Positions 27,411-36,363 of a stretch of 47,248 nt of DNA are shown piece after piece. Within the stretch, counting starts at the first letter, position 1; every line of letters begins with the position of its first letter. The translations under genes and the position numbers were made by a program. The notes under the pieces were generated by a model. The model ran no database searches. It was given only the letters and a program-made list of their open reading frames with translations, and had not been told where the DNA came from. The stretch spans positions 1 to 47,248 of the forward strand of contig NZ_BOQP01000023.1 of the NCBI RefSeq assembly GCF_018332715.1, read 5' to 3'. The stretch comes from Winogradskya consettensis (GTDB taxonomy: Bacteria; Actinomycetota; Actinomycetes; Mycobacteriales; Micromonosporaceae).

Positions 27411-28403
27411 CTACAGCAGTCCTTTGTCGACGAGGCGCCAGTAGTGCCGCCCGAGCGGGGTCAGGCGGCACGACTTGCTCAGCATGGCCGCGTGCCACAT
27501 GTGCGGGGCGCCGACGGGAAGCAACAGGTTGACTTTCACATAGTTCTGCAGGACCCGGAAGGTCGCCGTGTGCGTCGGATCGGGCGGCGGGATCGCCGGG
27601 TCGGCTGCCTGCTCCGCCGAACGCTCCGGTTCGTACGAGGGATCGAGTGCGAAGTCGTGGCCGGGTTCGGGAAAGTGGGTCGTCAGGGCGCGCAGTTCGT
27701 CGGACGCGAGCGGCGGTGGCACCGTCCGGAGTGAGACGAACCGCCGGACGTTCGTCTTGAAGACGGGCCGTTGCATCCACGGGCCGAGCGACTGGTCGAT
27801 GTGCGCGTAGACACTGCCCGGGGTGATGTCGCCGACCAGATTGGCGGCCGCACCGTGGAGAGCATCGACGAGCAGGCTGGTGAAGACGCCCGCCCCGCCA
27901 CCGGGCGTCTCCTCGGCGAACTGGTCCTCGGTCGAGGCCGTGAGCACCGTCATCCCGCTGGTGACCTCCGCCAGACCCCGGGTGAGCGGGTGGTCGGCGG
28001 CGATCCCGCTGCGGCAACTGTCGAGGATGATCACCCGGTTGGTCGCCGCGGACCTGTTCGCGAACGTCATCACCTCGGCGAGCGCGAGCCCGTCGTTGCC
28101 GTCCCTGCTGTCGCTGCCGCAGAGGAAGCCACCGGCGTCGTCCACCGAGCCGTGGCCCGCGAAGTAGAACAGCGCGATCTCGGCGTCGCCGCTGAAGAGC
28201 CGGCGCACCGCATCCCGCAGCCCGGCCCGCAGGACCCGGCCCGACGGTGACGAGCTGGTGAGGACCCGCGGATCGGCGAAGTTCACGCTGCCGTCCGCGT
28301 GGCGTCCGAGTGCCGCACTCACCGCCCGCGCGTCGTTGACACAGCCGGTCAGCCTGGGGAGGTGCGTGTAGTGGTCGATGCCGACGATCAGTGCCTTGCG
28401 CAT
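27411..28403 (-). CDS. Caspase-family (C14) protease with C-terminal extension
   Basis: The 330-aa protein has an N-terminal caspase/metacaspase fold (about 1-215) with ALIVGIDHY at strand 1, catalytic His84 in FYFAGHGS, and catalytic Cys130 in VIILDSCRSG. Residues 216-275 form a variable link. A C-terminal extension (about 276-330: VLQNYVKVNLLLPVG, CRLTPLGRHYWRLV) looks like a small helical or winged-helix module. The dyad is intact, so it is probably an active protease. GGAG lies five bases before the ATG, and the gene starts 33 bp after the 1159-aa protein. Prokaryotic caspases linked to sensors commonly act as suicide effectors in conflict systems; that role here is inferred. Confidence 0.9.
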   Translation of the reverse strand: MRKALIVGIDHYTHLPRLTGCVNDARAVSAALGRHADGSVNFADPRVLTSSSPSGRVLRAGLRDAVRRLFSGDAEIALFYFAGHGSVDDAGGFLCGSDSRDGNDGLALAEVMTFANRSAATNRVIILDSCRSGIAADHPLTRGLAEVTSGMTVLTASTEDQFAEETPGGGAGVFTSLLVDALHGAAANLVGDITPGSVYAHIDQSLGPWMQRPVFKTNVRRFVSLRTVPPPLASDELRALTTHFPEPGHDFALDPSYEPERSAEQAADPAIPPPDPTHTATFRVLQNYVKVNLLLPVGAPHMWHAAMLSKSCRLTPLGRHYWRLVDKGLL

Positions 28404-28436
28404 CCGTCTCCCTGTTCCGTGGCTCGTCCGGGTGGC

Positions 28437-31400
28437 TCAGTGCAGCTGGGCGACGCTTCCCTCCACGCCGACGAAGAGATGCCCGGCCCGGGTGACACAC
28501 ATCGACGTGACGCCGGTGTACGGCAGCGGCACCCGCACGAGCAGGCCCGTCGCGGACACCAGGGTCACCCGTTCGTGTCCCTGCACCGCGAACCAGCCGT
28601 TGCTCGCGGCGACCAGGGCCCCGGGGTCGGACAGCAGGAGCTGGCCACCCGGCGCGACCGTGCCCGACTGATGCCGCACGACCCGGTCCTGTGTGGGGGC
28701 GAGCACCCACAGCACGGGGCCCTGGGCGACCACCTGCTGCGGGCCGGTGACCGTCGCCACCGTGCCGGCCGGCGTCAGGTCCCGCGTGCTCAGGGACACG
28801 ATCTTGCCGCGGTCGACGAGCGGCACCACGAAACGGTCGCCGGAGACCGTCACGCCCCAGGGGATGCCCGCGACCGTCCGCTTGCCGACCTGCCTGCCGT
28901 CGCGGGCCGACACCGCGATCACCTCACGCCGGCCCGGCACGGTGGTCACCAGAAGGTCCCCGGCCAGCGCCAGGCCCCGCAACCCCGGGAGGAGCCTCGC
29001 CGTCCAGAGCGGGCGGTGGGTGGACAGGCTCACCGCTGTCACGACGCCGGTGACAGGGGATTCCCCGTACGCCACCCCGTCGTGCACGATGAGATCGTCG
29101 ACGGCGTCGTTCGACGTACCGAGGAGCTTCACCTCCTTCTCCGCCGGATCGACCTTGACGATCCCGAACCGGTCGATGACCGCGTAGAGCTCGCCGGTGA
29201 CGTCGTCCTCCGCCAGCCAGGTGGCGGTGCCCTGCCCCGTCGTCACGACGGGGAAGTCGTGCGTGTTGATCCCGGTGACGAACGTCGTCACGAGCAGCAC
29301 GACGGCGGTCAGCACCGAGGAGAGCAGCCAGGGCATGACCGTCCACCTGCGGTACACGGGCACGTAGACCGGGGCGCGGCCCGGCGCGTAGACCTCGACC
29401 GCCGGCGGTGGCGTGGGGCCGGCCGACGGCACCGGCCGGTCGCCCGCCGCCCGGTGCCGGAACCCGGCCATGATCTCGCGGACCACCGCGGTCGCCGGGG
29501 CCGGCTGACCGGTCAGCAGCACCGCGGCGTGCACGGCCGCCTCGTACCCGACGTCGTCCGGCGCCCGCGCGGTGAAGATCACCGCTCGTTCCGGGCCGGC
29601 GTTCTGCATGATGAGCAGCACATCGGTGCCGCGGGTCGCCCGCAGCATCCGGTCCCAGGGGATGCCGAGTTCGCGGGAGAGCAGGGCCAGGCGACGGCGT
29701 TGCTCACGCCGGCCGCATGGAGGGACCAGGAACAAGGCCTTGTGCAGCGCACCGAGCGCCTGCACCTCGCGCAGCTCGATGACCAGTGACTCGGTGCGGC
29801 CCACGACCATGCACACCAGGGCAGAGTCCCTGATCAGGTCGCGCACGCCCGCCCGCCAGCCGTCCATCGGAAACTGCTGACGCACCGCGCCGAGGGCCGG
29901 GGGAAGGCGTTCGCCGGGGCGGCTGAGCGCGATGACCGGGCCGATCGTCGACAGTGCCGTGGCGATGATCTCCTCGAAACGCTCCCAGCGGCGCAGGCAG
30001 ATCCGGTCGACGATGGAGGCCCGGTCGAGGCGCCGGGCGCGGACCCGTCGCTTGTCGTCGGCGAAGGAACGTAACAGCACGATGTGCCGGCCGGGCGAGC
30101 TCTGCGCCTCCTGGCTGACCCGGCGCATCGCGAGGCGCCGCACGAACATCAGGGGGATGACAGCGCCGGCCAGGACAGCGAGCGCGGCCACGATTCCCAG
30201 GGACGCGATCCTCGCGATCTGATAGTCGGGTCCGGCCGGGTTCAGGCCGAGCCCGGCGTACGCGAGCGACACGCCGGCGATCAGGAACGCCCCCGCGACG
30301 AAGGCTGCCGTGACGACCAGTCCGCCGACGGCGAACAGCCGGCTGAGCCCCCGGAACGGGCGCGGTGTGTAACGCCCCCGGGTGCCGTGCAGGATCCGCG
30401 ACTCGGCCACGGTCATCAGGCAGAACGCCGCCAGGAGCAGCGCCGCGGTCGCGTACAGGCCGATGGGGAGGGCTTCGATCCACCGTAGGAGCCACACGTA
30501 GACCGCGAGCTTGAACAGGGTCAGCGCGGTGCTCTCGGACAGCGCGAGCCGGGCTGCCGGGTCGACGGAGACCAGGTAGGGGTCGCCCGCTTCCCGCCGC
30601 CGGAACCGCCGGCGCAGCCGCCGCCAGGTCGCCCGATCGACCAGGGCGAGCGGGAGCGCGAGCACCAGCGGCAGGATCAGAGCGGTCAGCAGCAACCAGC
30701 GGTCGATGCTGGCCTTGGCATAGTGCTGGGAATTGACCACCGGCGGTGCGGGCACATATCCGCCGACGAGGCTCAGTTGCCGGGTCATCAGCCGCTGCGC
30801 CACCTGCGGCACCATTTCGGCGGCGCTCGCGCCACGCATTCTCACCGAGACCAGAATGCCGATGTTGCCTTTCTCGGACAGCATGCAGAATGCGGCATGA
30901 TTATCCCCTTTATCGACGAATCCGGCGCTGGCAGCCGCCAGGGCGGCGGGAACGGGAACGGGTGTCTCGATCCCGCAGTTCTCGTGAAACATCCGGTGAT
31001 AGCGGGGCCGGGTCACCTCGACGGAACGCAGGAGCACATAACGCGCCTGATCCGTGCTGACCCATTCCCGCTGCCATCCCGCGACGATCGCGGCATTACG
31101 GGTGTCGGCGACGAGAGGACCGTTACTGGTCCACATCTTCGAATCGGGCGGCCGATCCTGCAGGGCGATCATGTCGGTGCCCAGCGCCGATGTCACGTCG
31201 GCGGTGGTCAGCATCCGCGAGGCCAGGGCAGGCGGGCGGAAGGGCACTTCCGGAGCCGGCGGCGGGGCGGCGTTGAAGCCCGGCGACGTCCGGATCGCCA
31301 GCCCGATGCCGAGCAGCGACACCACGCTCAGTGCGATCCACGCGGCCCGGCGCCGCCCCGACCCGCCCTGAACCGCCTCGGGCACTGACTCGGGCACTGA

Positions 31401-31916
31401 CTCGGGCACTGGCTCGGGCACTGGCTCGGGAGGAGCCTTGGGATCTTCCCGGGCGGTCAGCGCGGGCAGAGCCTCGAGGGTGGTGCCCAGGATCTCCGAC
31501 TGCACGAGTTCCAGCAGCGCGTCCGGGGTCAGCCCGTGCCGGGTCAGCCCCCGGGTCGCGCCACAGCCCGGGGCGGCGACGAGCGCGACGGCGAGCAGGC
31601 CCGTCGATGCAGGCGGCAGGTCGTAGGCCCGTCTTACCGACTCGAGAAAAGCGAGCGCATCGGCCAGCTCCGCGGTCACGGAAATGTTTTCCCAATGGGT
31701 CGCCGCCCGCGAATCATCATCCGGGTAATGCGCGAGGTCGAGGGCGCGCGGCTCACCGGTGTGCAGCCAGAGCCGTTCCCAGCTCGCCCGGTGATCCACA
31801 TCGGGCAGCGCCGCGAATACCGCCGCGGTGCTCAGCGGAAGACCGGCAGGTTGCCGGCCGGCGGCGAGCCGCAGCACCGAAATCACGGCATCGCTGAGCA
31901 CCGGTGTCGAATCCAT
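28437..31916 (-). CDS. Multidomain membrane sensor: Clp-N-like, TIR-like and beta-propeller
   Basis: The 1159-aa protein is first in the caspase operon; GGGAG is eight bases before the ATG. The domain order by eye is: Clp-N-like helical region (about 5-150), Pro-Glu repeat linker (163-183), membrane segment (191-208), outside domain with Cys314 and Cys344 somewhat like PknH-type sensors (about 230-390), segments at about 406-426, 466-480, 484-503, 527-552 and 571-593, a cytoplasmic Rossmannoid TIR-like domain (about 608-735: HIVLLRSFADD, GPVIALSRPGE, ALVCMVVGRTE, IELREVQ), a seventh segment (860-881) and an outside YncE/PQQ-like beta-propeller (885-1159). Topology puts sensor and propeller outside and the Clp-N-like and TIR-like parts inside. 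Signal transfer to the caspase is inference. Confidence 0.85.
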   Translation of the reverse strand: MDSTPVLSDAVISVLRLAAGRQPAGLPLSTAAVFAALPDVDHRASWERLWLHTGEPRALDLAHYPDDDSRAATHWENISVTAELADALAFLESVRRAYDLPPASTGLLAVALVAAPGCGATRGLTRHGLTPDALLELVQSEILGTTLEALPALTAREDPKAPPEPVPEPVPESVPESVPEAVQGGSGRRRAAWIALSVVSLLGIGLAIRTSPGFNAAPPPAPEVPFRPPALASRMLTTADVTSALGTDMIALQDRPPDSKMWTSNGPLVADTRNAAIVAGWQREWVSTDQARYVLLRSVEVTRPRYHRMFHENCGIETPVPVPAALAAASAGFVDKGDNHAAFCMLSEKGNIGILVSVRMRGASAAEMVPQVAQRLMTRQLSLVGGYVPAPPVVNSQHYAKASIDRWLLLTALILPLVLALPLALVDRATWRRLRRRFRRREAGDPYLVSVDPAARLALSESTALTLFKLAVYVWLLRWIEALPIGLYATAALLLAAFCLMTVAESRILHGTRGRYTPRPFRGLSRLFAVGGLVVTAAFVAGAFLIAGVSLAYAGLGLNPAGPDYQIARIASLGIVAALAVLAGAVIPLMFVRRLAMRRVSQEAQSSPGRHIVLLRSFADDKRRVRARRLDRASIVDRICLRRWERFEEIIATALSTIGPVIALSRPGERLPPALGAVRQQFPMDGWRAGVRDLIRDSALVCMVVGRTESLVIELREVQALGALHKALFLVPPCGRREQRRRLALLSRELGIPWDRMLRATRGTDVLLIMQNAGPERAVIFTARAPDDVGYEAAVHAAVLLTGQPAPATAVVREIMAGFRHRAAGDRPVPSAGPTPPPAVEVYAPGRAPVYVPVYRRWTVMPWLLSSVLTAVVLLVTTFVTGINTHDFPVVTTGQGTATWLAEDDVTGELYAVIDRFGIVKVDPAEKEVKLLGTSNDAVDDLIVHDGVAYGESPVTGVVTAVSLSTHRPLWTARLLPGLRGLALAGDLLVTTVPGRREVIAVSARDGRQVGKRTVAGIPWGVTVSGDRFVVPLVDRGKIVSLSTRDLTPAGTVATVTGPQQVVAQGPVLWVLAPTQDRVVRHQSGTVAPGGQLLLSDPGALVAASNGWFAVQGHERVTLVSATGLLVRVPLPYTGVTSMCVTRAGHLFVGVEGSVAQLH
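31380..31427. repeat. 12-bp tandem repeat, four units
   Basis: Four units of gggcactgactc or gggcactggctc, in frame, encode the Pro-Glu-x-Val linker at residues 163-183 of the large sensor, just before its first membrane segment. Confidence 0.9.
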
Positions 31917-32023
31917 TCAGGACTCCCGCGCAATTGTGGTGCAGGGAGCCTCACATTAGTGCTGAGCCAGGGGAAACAAGTGGCCCGAACAGACCACACC
32001 CCACACCGAACGGCCGCCGCGTT

Positions 32024-32974
32024 TCACGGGCCGGAGATCAGGCGCATGGCGAGGTCCGGGCTGAAGGTGCCGGCGGGGATGGTGGGGGCGGTGCCGCAGA
32101 GGCCGTCCGAGGTGCCGACGGTTTTGATCCACAACAGCATTTCGGCGCCGCCGCCCACCTGGGGGTGGGTGCCGAGTTTGCGGCCGGCCGGGTTGCACCA
32201 GACCCCGTTGCTGCCGTTGCCGTTGCGGCTCGAGTCGATGATGAAGGGTTTTGCTGAGCCGAGGGCGGCGTTGACGTTGTTGGCGTAGGTGATGGACGAC
32301 GCGGTTGTGTAGTAGTTGGAGACGTTGACCGCGAAGCCGCGCAGGGCCGACACGCCGGCATTGCGCAGATAGGTCGCCATGGTGGCCGGCGCGACCCAGC
32401 CCGCGTTGCCCGCGTCGAGGTAGGCCCAGGTGTTCGTGGAGCGGGTGGCGAACTGGTTGGCGGCGAAGTTCAGCAGGGCGTTGCGGGCAGTGATCTGGGC
32501 GGACGTCATGCAGGAGTAGTCGCCGAACGCGTCGGGTTCGATGATGACGATTGCCGGGCGGGTGCCGATGGAGTCGGCGAAGGCGGCGATCCAGGTGCGG
32601 TAGGCGGCGTCGGAGCCGGCGCCGCCTCCGGAGTGGCCGCCGCAGGCGTCGCGGCCGGGCAGGTTGTAGGCGACCAGGATGGGGAGTTTGCCCGCGTTGG
32701 CGCCGCGGCCGACGTAGGCGCCGACCGCCGTGCCGATGCTGCCGGAGGAGTTCGTGAACCATTTCGCGATGGGATAGTTCCCGATCTGGGCTTTGATGGT
32801 CGCGGCTCGCGAGTCTGACGGGTTCGCCTTCACCCAGGTGTTGGGGACGGAGTCCGGGTCGACGAGGAAGCCGTTGGTGGCGCCGAGCGGGTCCGCAGCT
32901 GCGAAAGCGGGGTCAGGAGCGGCAGTCACGGTGAGGAGAGCGGCGAGAGCGAGGGTGAGGGCACGTTTCATCAT
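32024..32974 (-). CDS. GH6 family cellulase, catalytic domain only
   Basis: The 316-aa secreted protein has a signal peptide (about 1-25) and a GH6 domain. Conserved parts are YNLPGRDACGG (Asp109), IVIIEPDAFGD (Asp148, general acid position), TWAYLDAGNAGW and FIIDSSRNG (Asp247), with cysteines placed for two disulfides (111/155 and 260/293). It cleaves cellulose from chain ends or internally; loops cannot be judged here. There is no carbohydrate-binding module. GGGAG six bases before the ATG at 32974 fixes the start. It is divergent from the DeoR/LacI hybrid regulator. Confidence 0.95.
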   Translation of the reverse strand: MMKRALTLALAALLTVTAAPDPAFAAADPLGATNGFLVDPDSVPNTWVKANPSDSRAATIKAQIGNYPIAKWFTNSSGSIGTAVGAYVGRGANAGKLPILVAYNLPGRDACGGHSGGGAGSDAAYRTWIAAFADSIGTRPAIVIIEPDAFGDYSCMTSAQITARNALLNFAANQFATRSTNTWAYLDAGNAGWVAPATMATYLRNAGVSALRGFAVNVSNYYTTASSITYANNVNAALGSAKPFIIDSSRNGNGSNGVWCNPAGRKLGTHPQVGGGAEMLLWIKTVGTSDGLCGTAPTIPAGTFSPDLAMRLISGP

Positions 32975-33049
32975 GGCTTCTCCCGTGTTAAGCAGGGATG
33001 ACAACGATGAACAGGAATGCGTGGGGTGGCCAATGAAGTGGTCAATCTC

Positions 33050-33063
33050 GATCAGATCGGATC
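33050..33063. promoter_or_regulatory. Three GATC boxes ahead of the hybrid regulator
   Basis: GATC occurs at 33050, 33055 and 33060, exactly five bases apart, immediately before the regulator's proposed GTG. It could be an autoregulatory site related to the one at 34119-34152. Confidence 0.4.
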
Positions 33064-33067
33064 AAAC

Positions 33068-34120
33068 GTGAACACGGCGAACTTCCTCAACGTGCAGCGG
33101 CGCGAGCGGCTCCTCGCGGAGTTGCACAAGCACGGCGCCGTACGCGTGACGGAGCTGGCCGTCCTGCTGCGGGTCAGCCCGATCACGATCCGGCGCGACA
33201 TCGCCACCCTCGCGAGGGAGAAGCGGCTGACCAGGGTGCACGGCGGCGCCATGCTGCCTCTGGACGCGGCGCGCAGCCCCCAGCCCGTCCAGCGGCTGAC
33301 GCTGGGGATGATCGTGCCCAGTCTGGACTTCTTCTGGCCGCAGGTCATCACGGGCGCCCGGACCGCCGCCGCGATGCTCGGTGTCGACCTGCGGTTGCGG
33401 GGCTCGAGCTACGACCCGGCCGAGGATCGGCGGCAGATCGCCCAGCTGATGGATGCCGAGCGCCTCGACGGCCTGCTGGTCGCCCCGGACATGCGCGACG
33501 ACCTGAGCGGGATCGGCGCGCTGCCCGTGCCGTGCGTGCTGGTGGAGCGGGCGGCGCCGGCCTGGGGGCCGAACCCGCGGCCGCTGGAGTCGGTGCGCAA
33601 CGATCACGACGCCGGGGTGGAGGTCGCGCTGCGGCACCTCGCCGCGCAGGGGCACCGCCGGGTCGGGCTGATCGCCACGCCGCTGAGCCCGAACGCCGAG
33701 TTGATCGAGCACGCTTTCGAGCTCGGGTGCCCGGTCGCGGGGCTCAGTGCGGAGATCAGGATCCGGGATTCGCTGCGTACGGACACCGCGCTCGCTGTCG
33801 AGGTGCTGCGGCTGTGCCGGTTGACGCGGACCACGGCCCTGATCGTGCACAGCGACCCGGACGCCATCGCGCTGAGCCGGGCGGCGGCCGCTCACGGCGT
33901 ACATATTCCTGATGATCTGGCTCTGATCTCCTATGACGACGAGACGGCGCACCTGGGGGAACCGCCGCTGACCGCGGTGCGGCCGGCGAAGGGGCAGATC
34001 GGGCGGATGGCGGTGGAGATGGTCGTGTCGCGGCTGGGTGAGGGTGATCGGCGACCGGCGAACCGGCTGCTGCTCGTGCCCGATCTGATCGTGCGCCAGT
34101 CGTCGCTCAGCCGGCACTGA
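33068..34120 (+). CDS. DeoR-type HTH / LacI-type sensor hybrid regulator
   Basis: The 350-aa protein has a DeoR winged helix (about 9-62: RRERLLAELHKHGAVRVTEL, VSPITIRRDIATLAREKRL, RVHGGAML) in place of the LacI helix-turn-helix. It is followed by a LacI/GalR-type sugar-binding domain (about 75-345: LGMIVPSLDFFWPQVITGA, DGLLVAP, ALRHLAAQGHRRVGLI, DLALISYDDE). The ligand is probably a cello- or manno-oligosaccharide from the flanking hydrolases; this is inference. The start is uncertain: GTG at 33068 is chosen, with upstream in-frame GTGs possible. Confidence 0.9.
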   Translation: MNTANFLNVQRRERLLAELHKHGAVRVTELAVLLRVSPITIRRDIATLAREKRLTRVHGGAMLPLDAARSPQPVQRLTLGMIVPSLDFFWPQVITGARTAAAMLGVDLRLRGSSYDPAEDRRQIAQLMDAERLDGLLVAPDMRDDLSGIGALPVPCVLVERAAPAWGPNPRPLESVRNDHDAGVEVALRHLAAQGHRRVGLIATPLSPNAELIEHAFELGCPVAGLSAEIRIRDSLRTDTALAVEVLRLCRLTRTTALIVHSDPDAIALSRAAAAHGVHIPDDLALISYDDETAHLGEPPLTAVRPAKGQIGRMAVEMVVSRLGEGDRRPANRLLLVPDLIVRQSSLSRH

Positions 34121-34152
34121 TCACTTCTGATCGTTTCCGATCGGGCCCGATC
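34119..34152. promoter_or_regulatory. Four GATC boxes at 10-bp phase, probable operator
   Basis: GATC starts at 34119, 34129, 34139 and 34149, exactly one helical turn apart. The last two lie within the perfect palindrome GATCGGGCCCGATC (34139-34152). The array begins in the regulator's stop codon and ends 43 bases before the GH9 ATG, so the regulator may bind here to control GH9-GH6. Confidence 0.6.
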
Positions 34153-34194
34153 AGGTCGTGGCGCTCAGTGGCAAGGTTCCTTTACCAACAGGTC

Positions 34195-36363
34195 ATGCTT
34201 CGAGTCGTCCTGCTGAGCCTGACCCTGGCCGCCGCGCCGTACGACGCTGCCGCACCGCTCGACACCCCGGCCGCCGCGCCGTACGACCAGGTCACCAACG
34301 GCACTTTTGACACGGCGACCACGCCGTGGGTCGCGTACGGAGGCGCCTCCGGGAAGCTGCGCGCTGTCGACGGGCAGGCGTGCGTGGACACCGGGACCGG
34401 CACGATCAACCCGTGGGACTCCATGCTCGCGCTGCCGTTCCTTCGCATCCAGAACGGCGTCGGCTACACACTCACATTCTCGGCGCGGACGACCGTACCG
34501 ATCCCGGTGTCCGTGGTGTTCCAGCAGAACTCGCCCGCGTACTCGACCGTGCTGGCGTCGAGCATCACCGTGCCGGGCACGCTGACGACGTACACGCTGA
34601 CCGGGACCGGGAAGGGCGAGTTCCTCGACGGGCAGCTGGGGTTCCAGTTCGGCGGCCAGGCGCAGACGACGTTCTGCATCGACGACGTCAGCCTCACCGG
34701 TGGCGAGCCGCTCCCGCCGTACGTTCCGGACACCGGCCCCCGGATGCGGGTCAACCAGGTCGGTTATCTGCCGGGCGGCCCGAAGGGCGCGACCCTGGTC
34801 ACCGACGCGACCGGTCCCCTGCCCTGGCGGCTCACCGACGCCGCCGGCCGCGTCGTCCGGACCGGCCGCACCACACCGCGCGGCGTCGACCCGACGTCTG
34901 GCCAGAACGTGCAGACCCTCGATTTCACCAGCTTTCATTCAGAAAGCGACGGCTATCGGATCAGCGCCGACGGCGCCACCAGCTATCCGTTCCCGATCCG
35001 CGCCGGCATCTACGACGAGCTGGCCCGCGACAGCAAAACGTTGTTCTACACGCAGCGCAGCGGGACACCGATCCTCGACTCGGTCACCCCCGGTTACGGC
35101 CGGGCCGCGGGCCACATCGGCGTCGCCCCCAACCAGGGCGACACGGCGGTGCCCTGCCTGCCCCCGGCGGCGTTCGCGGACAACTGGACCTGCCCGGCGG
35201 GCTACACCCGGGACGTGACGGGCGGCTGGTACGACGCCGCGGACCACGGCAAATACGTCGTCAACGGCGGGATCGCCGTCGCCCAGCTGCTGTCCGAGGC
35301 AGAGCACGGCAACACCGCCCCGAACCTGCTCGACGAGATCCGCTGGGAGCTCGACTTCCTGCTGAAGATGCAGGTCCCGGACGGGCAGCCCCTGGCCGGG
35401 ATGGCGTACCACAAGATCACCGACACGAGCTGGACCGGGCTGCCCCTGGACCCGGCGGCCGACGCGAAACCCCGGGCCCTGCACCGCCCGTCCACCGCGG
35501 CGACCCTCAACCTCGCCGCTGCCGCCGCACAGGGCGCCCGGGTCTTCCGGAAGAGCGATCCCGCGTACGCCGCCCGCCTCCTCGATGCCGCCGAGATCGC
35601 CTACACCGCGGCACAGGCAAACCCCGCCCTCTACGCGCCGGCCGCGGACACCTCGGGCGGCGGCGCGTACGCGGACACCGACGTCACCGACGAGTTCTAC
35701 TGGGCCGCCGCCGAGCTCTCGATCACCACCCGGCGGCCGCCCCCGCACCTGCGCCCCGGTGCTTTTGACCCCGACGGCTTCTACTGGGGCTCCGTGGCAG
35801 CGCTCGGCCGGCTCGACCTGGCGACCGAGGCCCACGACCCGCTAGCGAAGCTCTCCGTGATCGCCGCCGCCGAACGCCTCATCGCCCTGCAGCGCAAGCA
35901 GCCCTACGGCCAGCCCTACGCACCCGCGAGCGGCAAGTGGGCGTGGGGCTCGAACGGCAACATCCTCAACAACATCGTCGTGCTGGCCACCGCCGCGGAG
36001 CTCACCGGTGCCCGCCGCTACCACGACGCCGTGCTCACCGGCGCCGACTTCCTCTTCGGCCGCGACGCCCTGAACATCTCCTACGTCACCGGTTACGGCA
36101 CCGTCTTCGCCAAGAACCAGCAGAGCCGCATGTACGCCCACCAGCTCGACCCCCGCCTGCCGAACCCGCCCGCCGGAACCCTCGCCGGGGGCCCGAACTC
36201 CGGGCTGCAGGATCCCCTCTCCGCCCGCCGGCTCGCCGGTTGCCTCCCGCAGTTCTGCTACCTCGACGACATCAACTCCTACGCCACCAACGAACTGACC
36301 ATCAACTGGAACTCGGCCCTGTCCTGGGTCTCCTCATACCTGAAAGATTCCCCCGATGCGTAA
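34195..36363 (+). CDS. GH9 family endoglucanase with N-terminal CBM4/9-like domain
   Basis: The 722-aa secreted enzyme has a signal peptide (MLRVVLLSLTLAAA), a CBM4/9-like beta domain (about 30-180, QVTNGTFDTATTPWVAYGG start and CIDDVSLTGG end), an Ig-like CelD-N domain (about 187-275, MRVNQVGYLP) and a GH9 catalytic domain. Catalytic residues are Asp347 and Asp350 in GGWYDAADHGKY, where most relatives have AGD, and Glu700 in NELTINWNSAL. It hydrolyses beta-1,4-glucan. The last eight bases overlap the GH6 gene. A GTG at 34168 is an alternative start but would lengthen the signal peptide. Confidence 0.94.
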   Translation: MLRVVLLSLTLAAAPYDAAAPLDTPAAAPYDQVTNGTFDTATTPWVAYGGASGKLRAVDGQACVDTGTGTINPWDSMLALPFLRIQNGVGYTLTFSARTTVPIPVSVVFQQNSPAYSTVLASSITVPGTLTTYTLTGTGKGEFLDGQLGFQFGGQAQTTFCIDDVSLTGGEPLPPYVPDTGPRMRVNQVGYLPGGPKGATLVTDATGPLPWRLTDAAGRVVRTGRTTPRGVDPTSGQNVQTLDFTSFHSESDGYRISADGATSYPFPIRAGIYDELARDSKTLFYTQRSGTPILDSVTPGYGRAAGHIGVAPNQGDTAVPCLPPAAFADNWTCPAGYTRDVTGGWYDAADHGKYVVNGGIAVAQLLSEAEHGNTAPNLLDEIRWELDFLLKMQVPDGQPLAGMAYHKITDTSWTGLPLDPAADAKPRALHRPSTAATLNLAAAAAQGARVFRKSDPAYAARLLDAAEIAYTAAQANPALYAPAADTSGGGAYADTDVTDEFYWAAAELSITTRRPPPHLRPGAFDPDGFYWGSVAALGRLDLATEAHDPLAKLSVIAAAERLIALQRKQPYGQPYAPASGKWAWGSNGNILNNIVVLATAAELTGARRYHDAVLTGADFLFGRDALNISYVTGYGTVFAKNQQSRMYAHQLDPRLPNPPAGTLAGGPNSGLQDPLSARRLAGCLPQFCYLDDINSYATNELTINWNSALSWVSSYLKDSPDA

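Noticed and set aside
27025..28710. 561-residue open frame overlapping the caspase gene in another frame
   Set aside because: Arg/Pro/Gly-rich without domains, while the caspase frame has the His-Cys dyad, a ribosome site and proper operon spacing.
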